This document shows positions 43,505 through 50,723 of a stretch of 64,000 bases of DNA, piece after piece. The notes below the pieces were generated by a model. The model had not been told where the DNA came from. It ran no database searches and worked only from the letters and a program-made list of their open reading frames with translations. A program made the translations under genes and the position numbers. Source of the DNA: Patescibacteria group bacterium (GTDB lineage: Bacteria > Patescibacteriota > Patescibacteriia > Patescibacteriales > Patescibacteriaceae); assembly GCA_028704945.1 (NCBI GenBank), contig JAQWEL010000006.1, forward strand, positions 1 through 64,000, read 5' to 3'. Position 1 is the stretch's first letter. Every line of letters begins with the position of its first letter.

Positions 43505-44625
43505 TATATAATCACGTAACATATCCACTTAGCGAAAACGACATGAAAATGGTTGTATCCATCCCTGCTGGTGGAAACTGGAAAAATATTCCAAAATCAA
43601 TACCATCAAAAAGGCTAGAGCAAATTAGATTGAGTGGTGGGCGGACAACTCTTTACGGAAGATTAGAGTGGGGTAAACCTAGTTACACTATAACCACATA
43701 TTTTAACAGACCGGGTAATGGGGCTTACATACATCCAAAAGAAAATCGTGTCATAAGCGCACGAGAAGCGGCGAGATTGCAATCTTTTCCTGATAATTAT
43801 ATATTTGAGGGATCCAACACATCTTTTTGTAAACAAATTGGGAATGCCGTCCCCCCATTATTGGCCTACTCAATTGCCAAACAAATAAAAAAAGAAACAA
43901 AAACTAAAAATGTGCTTGATTTATTTTGCGGATCAGGTGGTTTAAGTAAAGGGTTTGAGTTAGCTGGTTACAATATAGTAGCGGCTAATGATAATTTTAA
44001 TGCGGCTTGCCAAACTTATAAGAAAAATCATAAAAATACAATATTTATTGAAGGTGACATAACTAAAAAAGAAATAAAGGACGATTTATTCAAAGCAATA
44101 AAAAATAAAAAAATTGATATCGTAGTAGGCGGACCACCTTGCCAGGGTTTTTCTTATGCCGGAAAAAGAATTGTTGAAGACCCTAGAAATTTTTTATACA
44201 AGGAATTCGTTGAAATAGTTAAAAAAATACAACCCAAGGTGGTTGTAGTAGAAAACGTTGAAGGCATAATAACAAGTAATGGTGGAAAAACTTACGAAAG
44301 CATCAAGGAAAACTTTTCTGATTTAGGATATAAATTTTTTGGTAAAAAAATGCATGCTGTTAAGTTCGGTGTTCCCCAAAAAAGAAAAAGGGTTGTAATG
44401 ATTGGCGTAAAAAATGGCAATCCCGAGAAATGTTTTCCCGAAGAAATTATAACGGAAGAGTCAAATTATGTTACTGTAAAAGATGCTATTGGTAATCTTC
44501 CTAACGTAAAGATAAGCAATAGAGAGAATCTTATCAACTTAACTCCAAAGCCAGAGTGTGAATATCAAAAATTTTTATCTGGCAAAATTACAGCCGACGA
44601 ATTAATAAATAAAATCAAAAAATAA
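43501..44625 (+). CDS. Circularly permuted DNA cytosine-5 methyltransferase
   Basis: 374 residues. Motifs normally at the C-terminus come first: a target-recognition-like part with GRTTLYGRLEWGKPSYTIT, motif IX-like REAARLQSFPDNY (about 93-105) and motif X CKQIGNAVPPLLAYSIAKQI (about 119-138). Then follow motif I VLDLFCGSGGLSKGFE (about 138-154), motif IV GGPPCQGFS (catalytic Cys, about 215), motif VI VVENVEG and motif VIII KFGVPQKRKRVVMIG. This order is a circular permutation of the canonical enzyme. It would methylate one strand of an asymmetric site, complementing the adenine methylase. Confidence 0.92.
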   Translation: MIYNHVTYPLSENDMKMVVSIPAGGNWKNIPKSIPSKRLEQIRLSGGRTTLYGRLEWGKPSYTITTYFNRPGNGAYIHPKENRVISAREAARLQSFPDNYIFEGSNTSFCKQIGNAVPPLLAYSIAKQIKKETKTKNVLDLFCGSGGLSKGFELAGYNIVAANDNFNAACQTYKKNHKNTIFIEGDITKKEIKDDLFKAIKNKKIDIVVGGPPCQGFSYAGKRIVEDPRNFLYKEFVEIVKKIQPKVVVVENVEGIITSNGGKTYESIKENFSDLGYKFFGKKMHAVKFGVPQKRKRVVMIGVKNGNPEKCFPEEIITEESNYVTVKDAIGNLPNVKISNRENLINLTPKPECEYQKFLSGKITADELINKIKK

Positions 44626-45999
44626 CTACCAACTATTAGCCGCTTGGTCAGCAAGTATTTTAAAAATCTGTTGCAGGTTTTTAAACGCTTGCTGATTTTT
44701 ATTACCCTTAAGTTGAGCCAACAACTTCTCTATTTCTTTATTAATAATAGCGTTATTTAATTCTTTTGTCTTCCGGTTACTAATACTCCTATATTGATCC
44801 AATTCATCAAAAGCTATTCTTAAATATCTTCCAACATTATTCTGCTGATTTTTTCCAGTGCGCTCAATAGCTTTTACTTCTTTATATGTTCCATCTTTTG
44901 GGTTAAACCCTATAAATTTATAATCATAAAAAGAATACTCTGGATGCAATAAACGTTTTAAGAAACTCTCATATCCATTATCTTTAATGATAGAAAATAT
45001 AGTTAAAATATGATGCAAATTTGCCCTCATCAAAGAACTCAATTTTACAGCATCTTTATCGTTTTTCACCCCACCTTTTAAATTATCCCAAATGAACCTA
45101 GAATGCCAAGAAATAACTTTATCTCCTTCAAGTTCATCATTTATTAAAATTTTTACATCGTTAAAACTCATCCTATTATTTTTTGTAGAGTTTTGTTCTC
45201 TGGTCATTGGTTGAAATTTAGGACGATGGCAGAAACCTAGAGATATTGGACCAATGTGATCAGCACTCAAACCATAGTTACTAAATTCTGACATCAACCT
45301 ATCTGCCATCTTCCAATTACCGTCAGCCCAATTTTCATAGACTCTCCTATCCTGACCATACCTAGATAAATTATCTTTATGCCTCCCTTTGTCGGAAACG
45401 CCCCTGCAACAATTACCATCAGAATGGAATCCGTCAAATCTATCAGGAGAATTACTCATGACACCCGGGGATAAAAATGCTTTTACATTTTTTTGTGTAA
45501 ACTCTTGATATATATAATCATTAAGCTCTTTCTTAGTCTTAATAGATGGGCCACTTATTTTAAAAATTGTTAAGAATTTATTCAAATTTATTAGGTTTTT
45601 GGCAAGATCATTAACTATATCAAAGATTGTTTTATCGTATGGAGTATACTCAATACCAAATTCTTTCTTGATATTATTAATCAATCTTTTGTTTGGATAT
45701 ACATATTCTATAATCAATGATTTTCCACAAATCTGACAAACATGTTTTTTTGTCGGATGAATTGCTAATGCGATTTTGGCATAACACCCCGGTTCTATTT
45801 TTATTTTATTTTCACGGCACCTCGCATTCCACCAGACTCTTCTCTTTAAGCCGTTATCAGATTTTCCAGTGACAACCCATTTAACATTACCATCTGCGGA
45901 ATACTCAAAAAATAACCCCTTATAATTTGGGTGCTTAACAATAAAATCTGTATATTTTTTAAAATTAGGATGCCAAATACGAGAGGCTTCTTCTGGCAT
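44626..45999 (-). CDS. Alw26I/Eco31I/Esp3I-family type IIS restriction endonuclease
   Basis: 457 residues. A zinc knuckle (CQICGK, about residue 92) and the block GVMSNSPDRFDGFHSDGNCC, RGVSDKGRHKDNLSRYGQDR and RVYENWADGNW are features I associate with this family. ADHIGPISLGFCHRPKF followed by NSTKNNRMSF (about 243-275) is its HNH-type catalytic segment. Family members cleave outside short asymmetric sites containing GTCTC; whether this one shares that site is unknown. The stop abuts the methylase stop (44623-44628, convergent), and the gene has its own promoter, as is usual for endonucleases expressed after methylation. Confidence 0.88.
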   Translation of the reverse strand: MPEEASRIWHPNFKKYTDFIVKHPNYKGLFFEYSADGNVKWVVTGKSDNGLKRRVWWNARCRENKIKIEPGCYAKIALAIHPTKKHVCQICGKSLIIEYVYPNKRLINNIKKEFGIEYTPYDKTIFDIVNDLAKNLINLNKFLTIFKISGPSIKTKKELNDYIYQEFTQKNVKAFLSPGVMSNSPDRFDGFHSDGNCCRGVSDKGRHKDNLSRYGQDRRVYENWADGNWKMADRLMSEFSNYGLSADHIGPISLGFCHRPKFQPMTREQNSTKNNRMSFNDVKILINDELEGDKVISWHSRFIWDNLKGGVKNDKDAVKLSSLMRANLHHILTIFSIIKDNGYESFLKRLLHPEYSFYDYKFIGFNPKDGTYKEVKAIERTGKNQQNNVGRYLRIAFDELDQYRSISNRKTKELNNAIINKEIEKLLAQLKGNKNQQAFKNLQQIFKILADQAANSW

Positions 46000-46051
46000 A
46001 AAATATTATGTTTAATTTAGAAAAAATTTATATTTTCTTTATCTTTTCTTT

Positions 46052-46080
46052 ATAATCCCACAAATTAACGCTAAAGTCAA
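46052..46080 (-). promoter_or_regulatory. Putative promoter for the restriction endonuclease gene
   Basis: Minus strand TTGACT (46075-46080), 17 bases, GATTAT (46052-46057); TATAAA overlaps at 46049-46054 as an alternative -10 with a 20-base spacer. It lies between the reverse transcriptase stop and the endonuclease start. Confidence 0.45.
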
Positions 46081-46117
46081 AAAAACAAATATATGTTATA
46101 CCGTTATCATTGGTGAT

Positions 46118-47701
46118 CTAGCGATATTTACCAATTTTTAAGCCTACTTTTTTATCAATTTCTTCAAGCATTATATTGTATCGTTTTGACAATTGTTTTC
46201 TTATAGAATCACTGCCTAATATCTTCAAACTTATATCAATAGACCGATAAGCATACGAAATAAAACTTCTCCGTCCTCTATAAATATATTTCTTTATTAA
46301 CAATTTTGTAAATATTTTTCTATCATCTTTGCTTTTTGATCTCTTTCCATAGGCCATATTAACTGACTTGCCTATTTTTGATTTCATTTTTCTATAGTAT
46401 TTTGATAAGCTACTAGACCTTAAAAATGCATTTTGTCCGTCATATTCAAACCCCAAATATTGCATGCTTTTATAAAAAAGATTTTCTGTCTTTTTATCCA
46501 CTGATTTTAAATATATTTCTTTAAACCCTCTAATCAAGCCACTATTATTTTTAATAAATAATGTTATATCGGTTTTATTTGGATTGATTTTTAACTCATA
46601 CTTTTTTATGCTTTCACAAACAAATTCAATAGCCTCTTTGTATTTATCAATGCCACAAATAACGACTAAATCATCGCTATATCTTCTATAAATCCCGCCG
46701 ATCTTATTAACATAATCACTAATTTCTTTATCAAACTCTAACATGTATATATTGGCCAAAGTAGCGCTAATCGGCGCTCCTTGCATTATGCCACACGTTT
46801 GACCCATTCTTTTACTATCTTTTAAATTATTTTTATTATGATTACCCTGAATAAAACCATTATCTACTATTAGACTCAAAAATTCCTTTTTATCTTCACA
46901 AATCTTTTCAATCTTCTTCCCATTTTTAAAAGGAGCCTTAAAAATTTTGATATCATGTTTATCTGTTTTATCTACTATTTTTTTAAATTTAATCCCAGCT
47001 TTTTTAAAAACATTCTTAGCGTCAACAAATTTAAATTTTGTCAGGTTGTTATATACTGAATAATGATCGTTTGGTAATTTCTGAGAGTCTGTTTGGCCAA
47101 TAACTTGGCACCATTCTTTTTTTAAAATTTCGTGATCTAAACTATCAAAAAATTTAGTAATGTCGGAAACGATAGCAACACACTCCTCCTTCTGACGAAT
47201 AAAACCAAAAACTTCAAAAGCAAAATCTATGCTTGATTTATTTTTTTTATCGCCATTAGTTACAGGAATCTTCCTGTAGGCTGTCACACAATCATTTATC
47301 CCAAGTAATTTTAATTTATCTTCATAAAAACTATTAAGGAGAAACGAATACCAAGAATATATAAGGGCGTCATAATGAGATGCATAATATACCTCTCTTT
47401 TCTTTATTTCTTTTCTTCTATCTCTATTCTTAAATTTTCCGACAGCATCTTCTTTGACATTTTTTATTCTCGGAGTATCAATAGTCATCTTTAAAAATGG
47501 CCAATACCCATGTCTTGCAACCTTATCTTGGTTTAAAAATTCATTTTTTAAACTAAAAAGAGAAGACTTCGGTCTTCTCAGGTCAAAATGTAAATACGTT
47601 CTTTTAGCTCCCGCCTCTTCTTTCCTATTAACTTTTTTTCGAGAAAGTTTTACTCCCTCAGCTTTTACCCATTTATCAAATAAATCTTCAATAAGAGCCA
47701 T
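46118..47701 (-). CDS. UG/DRT-like reverse transcriptase, probable antiphage system
   Basis: 527 residues. RT signatures: IVSDITKFFDSLDHEIL (motif A, about 178-194), GIMQGAPISATLANIYM (motif B, about 305-321), YRRYSDDLVVIC (motif C with YSDD, about 336-347) and ELKINPNKTDI (motif D). The N-terminal block REVYYASHYDALIYSWYSFL ... VTAYRKIP is typical, as I recall, of the unknown-group/Abi-like RTs including DRT enzymes. QG rather than the DGR-type LPxGNxxS in motif B, and no maturase or HNH domain, argue against a diversity-generating or group II intron enzyme. Subtype is not determinable by eye. A structured upstream region may be its ncRNA. Confidence 0.85.
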   Translation of the reverse strand: MALIEDLFDKWVKAEGVKLSRKKVNRKEEAGAKRTYLHFDLRRPKSSLFSLKNEFLNQDKVARHGYWPFLKMTIDTPRIKNVKEDAVGKFKNRDRRKEIKKREVYYASHYDALIYSWYSFLLNSFYEDKLKLLGINDCVTAYRKIPVTNGDKKNKSSIDFAFEVFGFIRQKEECVAIVSDITKFFDSLDHEILKKEWCQVIGQTDSQKLPNDHYSVYNNLTKFKFVDAKNVFKKAGIKFKKIVDKTDKHDIKIFKAPFKNGKKIEKICEDKKEFLSLIVDNGFIQGNHNKNNLKDSKRMGQTCGIMQGAPISATLANIYMLEFDKEISDYVNKIGGIYRRYSDDLVVICGIDKYKEAIEFVCESIKKYELKINPNKTDITLFIKNNSGLIRGFKEIYLKSVDKKTENLFYKSMQYLGFEYDGQNAFLRSSSLSKYYRKMKSKIGKSVNMAYGKRSKSKDDRKIFTKLLIKKYIYRGRRSFISYAYRSIDISLKILGSDSIRKQLSKRYNIMLEEIDKKVGLKIGKYR

Positions 47702-47724
47702 ATATAAATTTGCTATAAATCAGT

Positions 47725-47844
47725 GGAAGAGTTTAGGCAAGGTAATCCTATAAATAACTCTTCCGCGCGGATGTGATTAGGCCAAACACAACATCAGAGA
47801 TTTCAACTACTGGAATAGGGCTTCCTCTGATAAGCTGACGCCCT
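47725..47844 (-). ncRNA. Candidate structured RNA associated with the reverse transcriptase
   Basis: Read on the minus strand towards the RT gene. AGGGC (47840-47844) pairs with GCCCT (47817-47821), and ATCAGAG (47825-47831) with CTCTGAT (47793-47799): the two stems interlock as an H-type pseudoknot. Then GGAAGAGTT (47756-47764) pairs with AACTCTTCC (47725-47733) around a 22-base loop ending 24 bases before the RT start. Several DRT families carry a template ncRNA in this position. Ends and transcription are unknown; part of the region is also an open frame (47748-47858). Confidence 0.5.
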
Positions 47845-47858
47845 CTAAGCCAATTCAA
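47748..47858 (-). other. 36-codon open frame overlapping the candidate RNA
   Basis: From a TTG at 47858 the frame reads LNWLRGRQLIRGSPIPVV then EISDVVFGLITSARKSYL and stops at TAG (47748-47750). It has no ATG and no ribosome site, but its composition is protein-like for such AT-rich surroundings. It may be chance, a leader peptide, or relevant if the RNA is copied into coding cDNA as described for DRT2. Confidence 0.25.
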
Positions 47859-47926
47859 GTACCTAGTAAATTAAATGATATAATTTATATGTTCGTTAAT
47901 TTAATCTATTTAATTATTTGCTTGTT

Positions 47927-47975
47927 GCCGCGAAGCGGCGCGAAGCGCACGCTGAGCGGTAAAGCTCAGGTGTGC
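47927..47975 (-). other. GC-rich triple hairpin cluster upstream of the RT RNA
   Basis: GCCGC-GAA-GCGGC (47927-47939), GCGC-GAA-GCGC (47938-47948) and an imperfect stem GCACGCTGAGC...GCTCAGGTGTGC (47947-47975) follow each other with almost no spacer in very AT-rich DNA. They may belong to the RT-associated RNA, be a terminator-like structure, or be another of the GC-rich inserts seen near tRNA relics. Confidence 0.6.
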
Positions 47976-48118
47976 TGCGAAATAGTCCGTTTTATAGGGC
48001 TATTGACAGGCATTAAATAAATCCCGAAAAAAGCTTAAATTTCTTAATTTAACAATTTTCGTATCAAATGGCCTAATTTGATCAATTTAATAATAATATA
48101 AAAACTAATTTTAGTCAA

Positions 48119-48151
48119 AAACAAAAAGACCTAATGAAGATCTTTTTGTTT
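48119..48151 (-). terminator. Intrinsic terminator of the DUF2188-like gene
   Basis: AAACAAAAAGA / TCTTTTTGTTT stem with a short loop, 10 bases past the stop codon. Confidence 0.88.
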
Positions 48152-48160
48152 AAATTTTAT

Positions 48161-48403
48161 TTAACCTTTAGAGCTTTTTGGGTCTTCGCTTTTTGGATAA
48201 GTTCTTTCTTCCTGAAACTTCCCGTCAGCCTTCTGAATCTTAACAGATCCGCCTTCTTTCCCTACCGCCTTTTTTAATGCACCAGCAGTAGTTGCAGCAT
48301 CTTTGGTTTCAAAAGATTTAACAACTTTATCGGTTTTATCATTAGTCAGATCCCACTTACCCTTTTTCTCATTATAATCTAAGGTAAATTTTGATAACGC
48401 CAT
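48161..48403 (-). CDS. DUF2188-like small protein
   Basis: 80 residues. The pattern FTLDYNEKKGKWDLTNDKTD, then VVKSFETKDAATTAGALKKA, then EGGSVKIQKADGKFQEERTY matches the two strand-helix-strand layout of DUF2188 proteins (a W-rich strand, a helix of 'A...A', and a strand with I.K.DG.IQ.E.TY). Small, soluble and highly charged; the role of the family is unknown. Independent gene with its own terminator, immediately inside the right edge of the island. Confidence 0.78.
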   Translation of the reverse strand: MALSKFTLDYNEKKGKWDLTNDKTDKVVKSFETKDAATTAGALKKAVGKEGGSVKIQKADGKFQEERTYPKSEDPKSSKG

Positions 48404-48655
48404 ACTAAATTAAAATTAATTATATTTATAGATGACACCGACCTTTAGTTTATCATCGTTTAAAAAGTATCTACATTTATTTTAACATAAAAATATAAAT
48501 AAAAACGGGGACTCGGACTAGAACTAAAAATCCCCTTTATTTACAGCTCTTTTCACTAATTTGGCTCTAACAAAAAAACATGACCTAAATCATGTTTTCT
48601 TGTTTTTTGGCTGATATTAGACGAAATATCTCGGTCTACTACACCAAAAATGTGT
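48404..48655. other. 252-bp gap between the DUF2188-like gene and tRNA-Gln
   Basis: Holds the tRNA terminator (48572-48600) and, at about 48528-48550, minus-strand GTTCTAGTCCGAGTCCCCG followed by TTTTTATTT, which looks like another decayed tRNA 3' end. Otherwise AT-rich and empty. Confidence 0.5.
48572..48600. terminator. Probable terminator downstream of tRNA-Gln
   Basis: AAAACATGA-CCTAAA-TCATGTTTT hairpin. Read on the minus strand it has seven or eight T after the stem, about 56 bases beyond the tRNA CCA end. Confidence 0.7.
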
Positions 48656-48729
48656 TGGCTCGGGAATAGGGATTCGAACCCCAATAAACAGGACCAGAAC
48701 CTGTTGTCCTACCATTAGACGATTCCCGA
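48656..48729 (-). tRNA. tRNA-Gln (anticodon CTG)
   Basis: Minus strand 74 nt including encoded CCA (48656-48658) and discriminator G. Acceptor TCGGGAA/TTCCCGA pairs perfectly; the D arm contains TAATGGTA; the anticodon stem ACAGG/CCTGT holds loop TTCTGGT, giving anticodon CTG; the T arm is TGGGG-TTCGAAT-CCCTA with the invariant TTCGAAT. This is the right-hand anchor of the accessory island, and its 5' half is partially duplicated just upstream at 48743-48811. Confidence 0.97.
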
Positions 48730-48742
48730 ATAAATAATTTTA

Positions 48743-48811
48743 AACCTGTTGCCCCCGTCTCTTCGGCGGGTCGCCGATGAGGCGACTACCATTAGACGAT
48801 TCCCGAATAAA
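48743..48811 (-). pseudogene. Truncated tRNA-Gln copy with a 34-nt hairpin insertion
   Basis: A 26-base block (48786-48811) repeats the tRNA 5' half (48709-48734) exactly, including the bases before it. The tRNA then continues with a 2-base step to CAACAGGTT; here 34 GC-rich bases (48752-48785) replace that step and only CAACAGGTT follows before similarity ends. The insert folds as TCGCC-TCATC-GGCGA and a CCCG/CGGG hairpin. There is no T arm or 3' acceptor, so it cannot be a functional tRNA. Confidence 0.75.
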
Positions 48812-48814
48812 GGC

Positions 48815-50386
48815 TTAGCCAACAATTCGGCCGCCAAAATTCTTTAACACATCATCAATCGCCTGATCAGCACTAGATAAAACATTTTTTTCTTCATTGC
48901 TATCCAAATCAATCGTTTCATCCAAAATAGTTTCTAAAAACATTTTTCTATTATATATTTCTTCTAAAATATTTTCAATTTTTTGTTTTACATCCTGCTC
49001 AGCAATACGATCGCGATGAATTTTGTGCTTAAAAACCAAGCTTAACTTATTATCTTCAATTTCTCTTGGCTTAGATAAACGGAAGGCAAAAAATAATGCT
49101 GGGTGCCTTTCTTTCAAAACAGCCATAACTCTAGGCCAATCATTCAAAAAACTTGCCGAGGCAACAATAGTTGGCTTTTCAATATTTTTTGGTTCGCTTT
49201 CAAGCGACACATTAACATATTCCTTCTTTTCTGGCAAGACCTCTTCATGAACAATATTTTTATGGATAATTTGCGCATCAGCTATCTCTATTACGGCTAT
49301 TTCCAAAGGTAATTGCTGGAAAACATCATCTTTAAAGCTATTTTTAGCTTCCAAAATCTTCTTTAAAGCTTTAATAAGCCAATCGACGCTAACTCTATCA
49401 ACTATCTTTAGTATCTTAGCAGTCAAAGTTTCTCCCAAATCAACTCCCAATCCGGCAATCAACTCTGGATTAATTTTGATAATCATCATTTGCCTAGTAA
49501 TTTCTATGACATCAATCCAAAAAACTTTTAAATCAAAACCATCATCCAAAACACTATTAATCAAACGGATAGCATTAGCAGCATCTCGCGCCGCTAAAAA
49601 TTCCAACAAAGTGACCGCCTGTTCTAAATCATTTTTAGGAATAACTAATTCGGCTTGATCTTTGGTAATGGTTAATAAACCTCCGGTAGCTGGCATTTCA
49701 GATAAAGAGATAACTTGTCCCAAAGCGCTTTCGGCATCACGCATATGACCACCAGAATAACGAGCGATACTTTCCAACACCTCTTTATCGGCGCTAATCC
49801 CCTCTGCTTTTAAAACAAATTCTAATTTACGGACAATGTCAGTAACACTGATTTTCTTAAAATCAAAACGTTGACAACGGCTAATAATCGTCGATGGAAT
49901 CTTGTGGACTTCAGTCGTACATAAAATAAAAACCACAAAAGCCGGCGGTTCTTCCATAATCTTCAATAACGCGTTAAAAGCAGCTGTTGAAAGCATGTGA
50001 ACTTCATCGATAATAAAAATCTTGTAAGCCAAAGAACTCGGAGAGATTCTAGCGCCGGCAATAATATTTTCACGAACATTATCAACTCCGGTATGGCTGG
50101 CAGCGTCAATCTCAATCATATCAATCGCGTTGCCGGCCGAAATTGACTTGCAGGCCACACACTCATTACAAGGCTCAGCGTCACCTGGTTGGCGATTTAA
50201 ACAATTCAAAGACTTGGCTAAAACACGCGCCAAAGTGGTTTTGCCAACAGCTCGGGGGCCACAAAACAAATATGAATGAGCCAATTGATTGGTCTTTAAT
50301 TCATATTCTAAAGCAATTTTTATATGATTTTGTCCCACCACCTCTTTAAAGCATTGTGGACGATATTTTCTGTATAATGTAGCCAT
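48815..50386 (-). CDS. dnaX: DNA polymerase III subunits gamma/tau
   Basis: 523 residues from the ATG at 50384-50386, preceded by AAAGGAG at ideal spacing; the upstream in-frame start (50428) is disfavoured. MATLYRKYRPQCFKEVVGQN is the standard N-terminus. Walker A is CGPRAVGKTTLARVLA, the zinc site CLNRQPGDAEPCNECVACKS, Walker B DEVHML, and the sensor 1 region IISRCQRFDFKKI. Domain III and a tau-like C-terminal region follow. It loads the beta clamp and organises the replisome. I saw no obvious slippery site for a separate gamma form. Confidence 0.96.
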   Translation of the reverse strand: MATLYRKYRPQCFKEVVGQNHIKIALEYELKTNQLAHSYLFCGPRAVGKTTLARVLAKSLNCLNRQPGDAEPCNECVACKSISAGNAIDMIEIDAASHTGVDNVRENIIAGARISPSSLAYKIFIIDEVHMLSTAAFNALLKIMEEPPAFVVFILCTTEVHKIPSTIISRCQRFDFKKISVTDIVRKLEFVLKAEGISADKEVLESIARYSGGHMRDAESALGQVISLSEMPATGGLLTITKDQAELVIPKNDLEQAVTLLEFLAARDAANAIRLINSVLDDGFDLKVFWIDVIEITRQMMIIKINPELIAGLGVDLGETLTAKILKIVDRVSVDWLIKALKKILEAKNSFKDDVFQQLPLEIAVIEIADAQIIHKNIVHEEVLPEKKEYVNVSLESEPKNIEKPTIVASASFLNDWPRVMAVLKERHPALFFAFRLSKPREIEDNKLSLVFKHKIHRDRIAEQDVKQKIENILEEIYNRKMFLETILDETIDLDSNEEKNVLSSADQAIDDVLKNFGGRIVG

Positions 50387-50425
50387 AAATTTCTCCTTTA
50401 TCTTACCCGTCAGACCATAAAATGT

Positions 50426-50452
50426 CAAAAATCGCCATATTTAGCGATTTTT
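50426..50452 (-). terminator. Intrinsic terminator between dnaX and the repeat copy 2
   Basis: AAAAATCGC / GCGATTTTT stem with a 9-base loop. On the minus strand it would end a transcript crossing the 220-bp repeat or coming from the 50724-51605 gene. Confidence 0.7.
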
Positions 50453-50462
50453 AAATAAAAAT

Positions 50463-50681
50463 AAAATATTACCCATAGATAACTTTTATGAATTATGAGA
50501 AATCGTTTCAATTCAGTCGTAAGACCAGGAGCGTAGCGACACATGTTTGAAGACAAAAATACATTGTATTAATAATAATATTTTTGTCTGAGTTGTGGAG
50601 CAGCGACGCTAGTCTTACTAAACTGAATTGACAGATTTTGTGTTAATTCAGAAAGGTTATCTATATAAAAAGAAAAAAATA
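50463..50681. repeat. 220-bp structured dispersed repeat, copy 2 (ncRNA or MITE-like)
   Basis: Second copy of 2200-2419 in the same orientation. The outer pair is ATAGATAAC/GTTATCTAT here, with a U-A where copy 1 has U-G, and AGCGT/ACGCT pairs here but is disrupted in copy 1. It fills nearly the whole gap between the 50724-51605 gene and dnaX, outside any ORF. If transcribed on the minus strand it would end at the terminator at 50426-50452. Confidence 0.78.
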
Positions 50682-50723
50682 GTTGTCGATATATTATTAC
50701 GAATATTCTAAAACAAAAAATCT

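Larger units (their letters stand above)
47702..48160. other. 459-bp region between RT gene and DUF2188-like gene
   Basis: From right to left: the DUF2188-like gene's terminator (48119-48151), about 140 AT-rich bases with no clear feature, the GC-rich hairpin cluster (47927-47975), about 70 AT-rich bases, and the pseudoknot/hairpin region leading to the RT start. No conventional gene is supported. Confidence 0.7.
30271..48674. mobile_element. Putative tRNA-Gln-associated integrative element / defence island
   Basis: An 18.4-kb block bounded by the 14-bp repeat (30271-30284 and 48661-48674). It contains a large serine recombinase, phage-like ParB-methyltransferase and small-terminase-like genes, and at least three defence loci (Hachiman-like, type IIS restriction-modification, UG-like reverse transcriptase), whereas both flanks hold ordinary housekeeping and surface genes. 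Serine integrases do not usually target tRNA genes, so the boundary could instead date from an older tyrosine-recombinase event. No structural phage genes are seen. Confidence 0.5.

Noticed and set aside
43501-44625. Possibility that the cytosine methylase is a broken or frameshifted gene because motif I is in the middle
   Set aside because: All motifs are present once each in a single open frame in permuted order, so it is a natural circular permutation.
46118-47701. Reverse transcriptase as part of a diversity-generating retroelement
   Set aside because: Motif B reads QGAPIS rather than the DGR form, and no template/variable repeat pair or Avd gene was found nearby.
46118-47701. Reverse transcriptase as a group II intron protein
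   Set aside because: No maturase X domain or HNH domain after the RT motifs and no recognisable domain V/VI hairpin downstream.
48743-48811. Second functional tRNA (possible CAT anticodon in the hairpin loop CTCATCG)
   Set aside because: No T arm and no 3' acceptor strand exist, and position 37 would be C; it is a truncated copy of tRNA-Gln.
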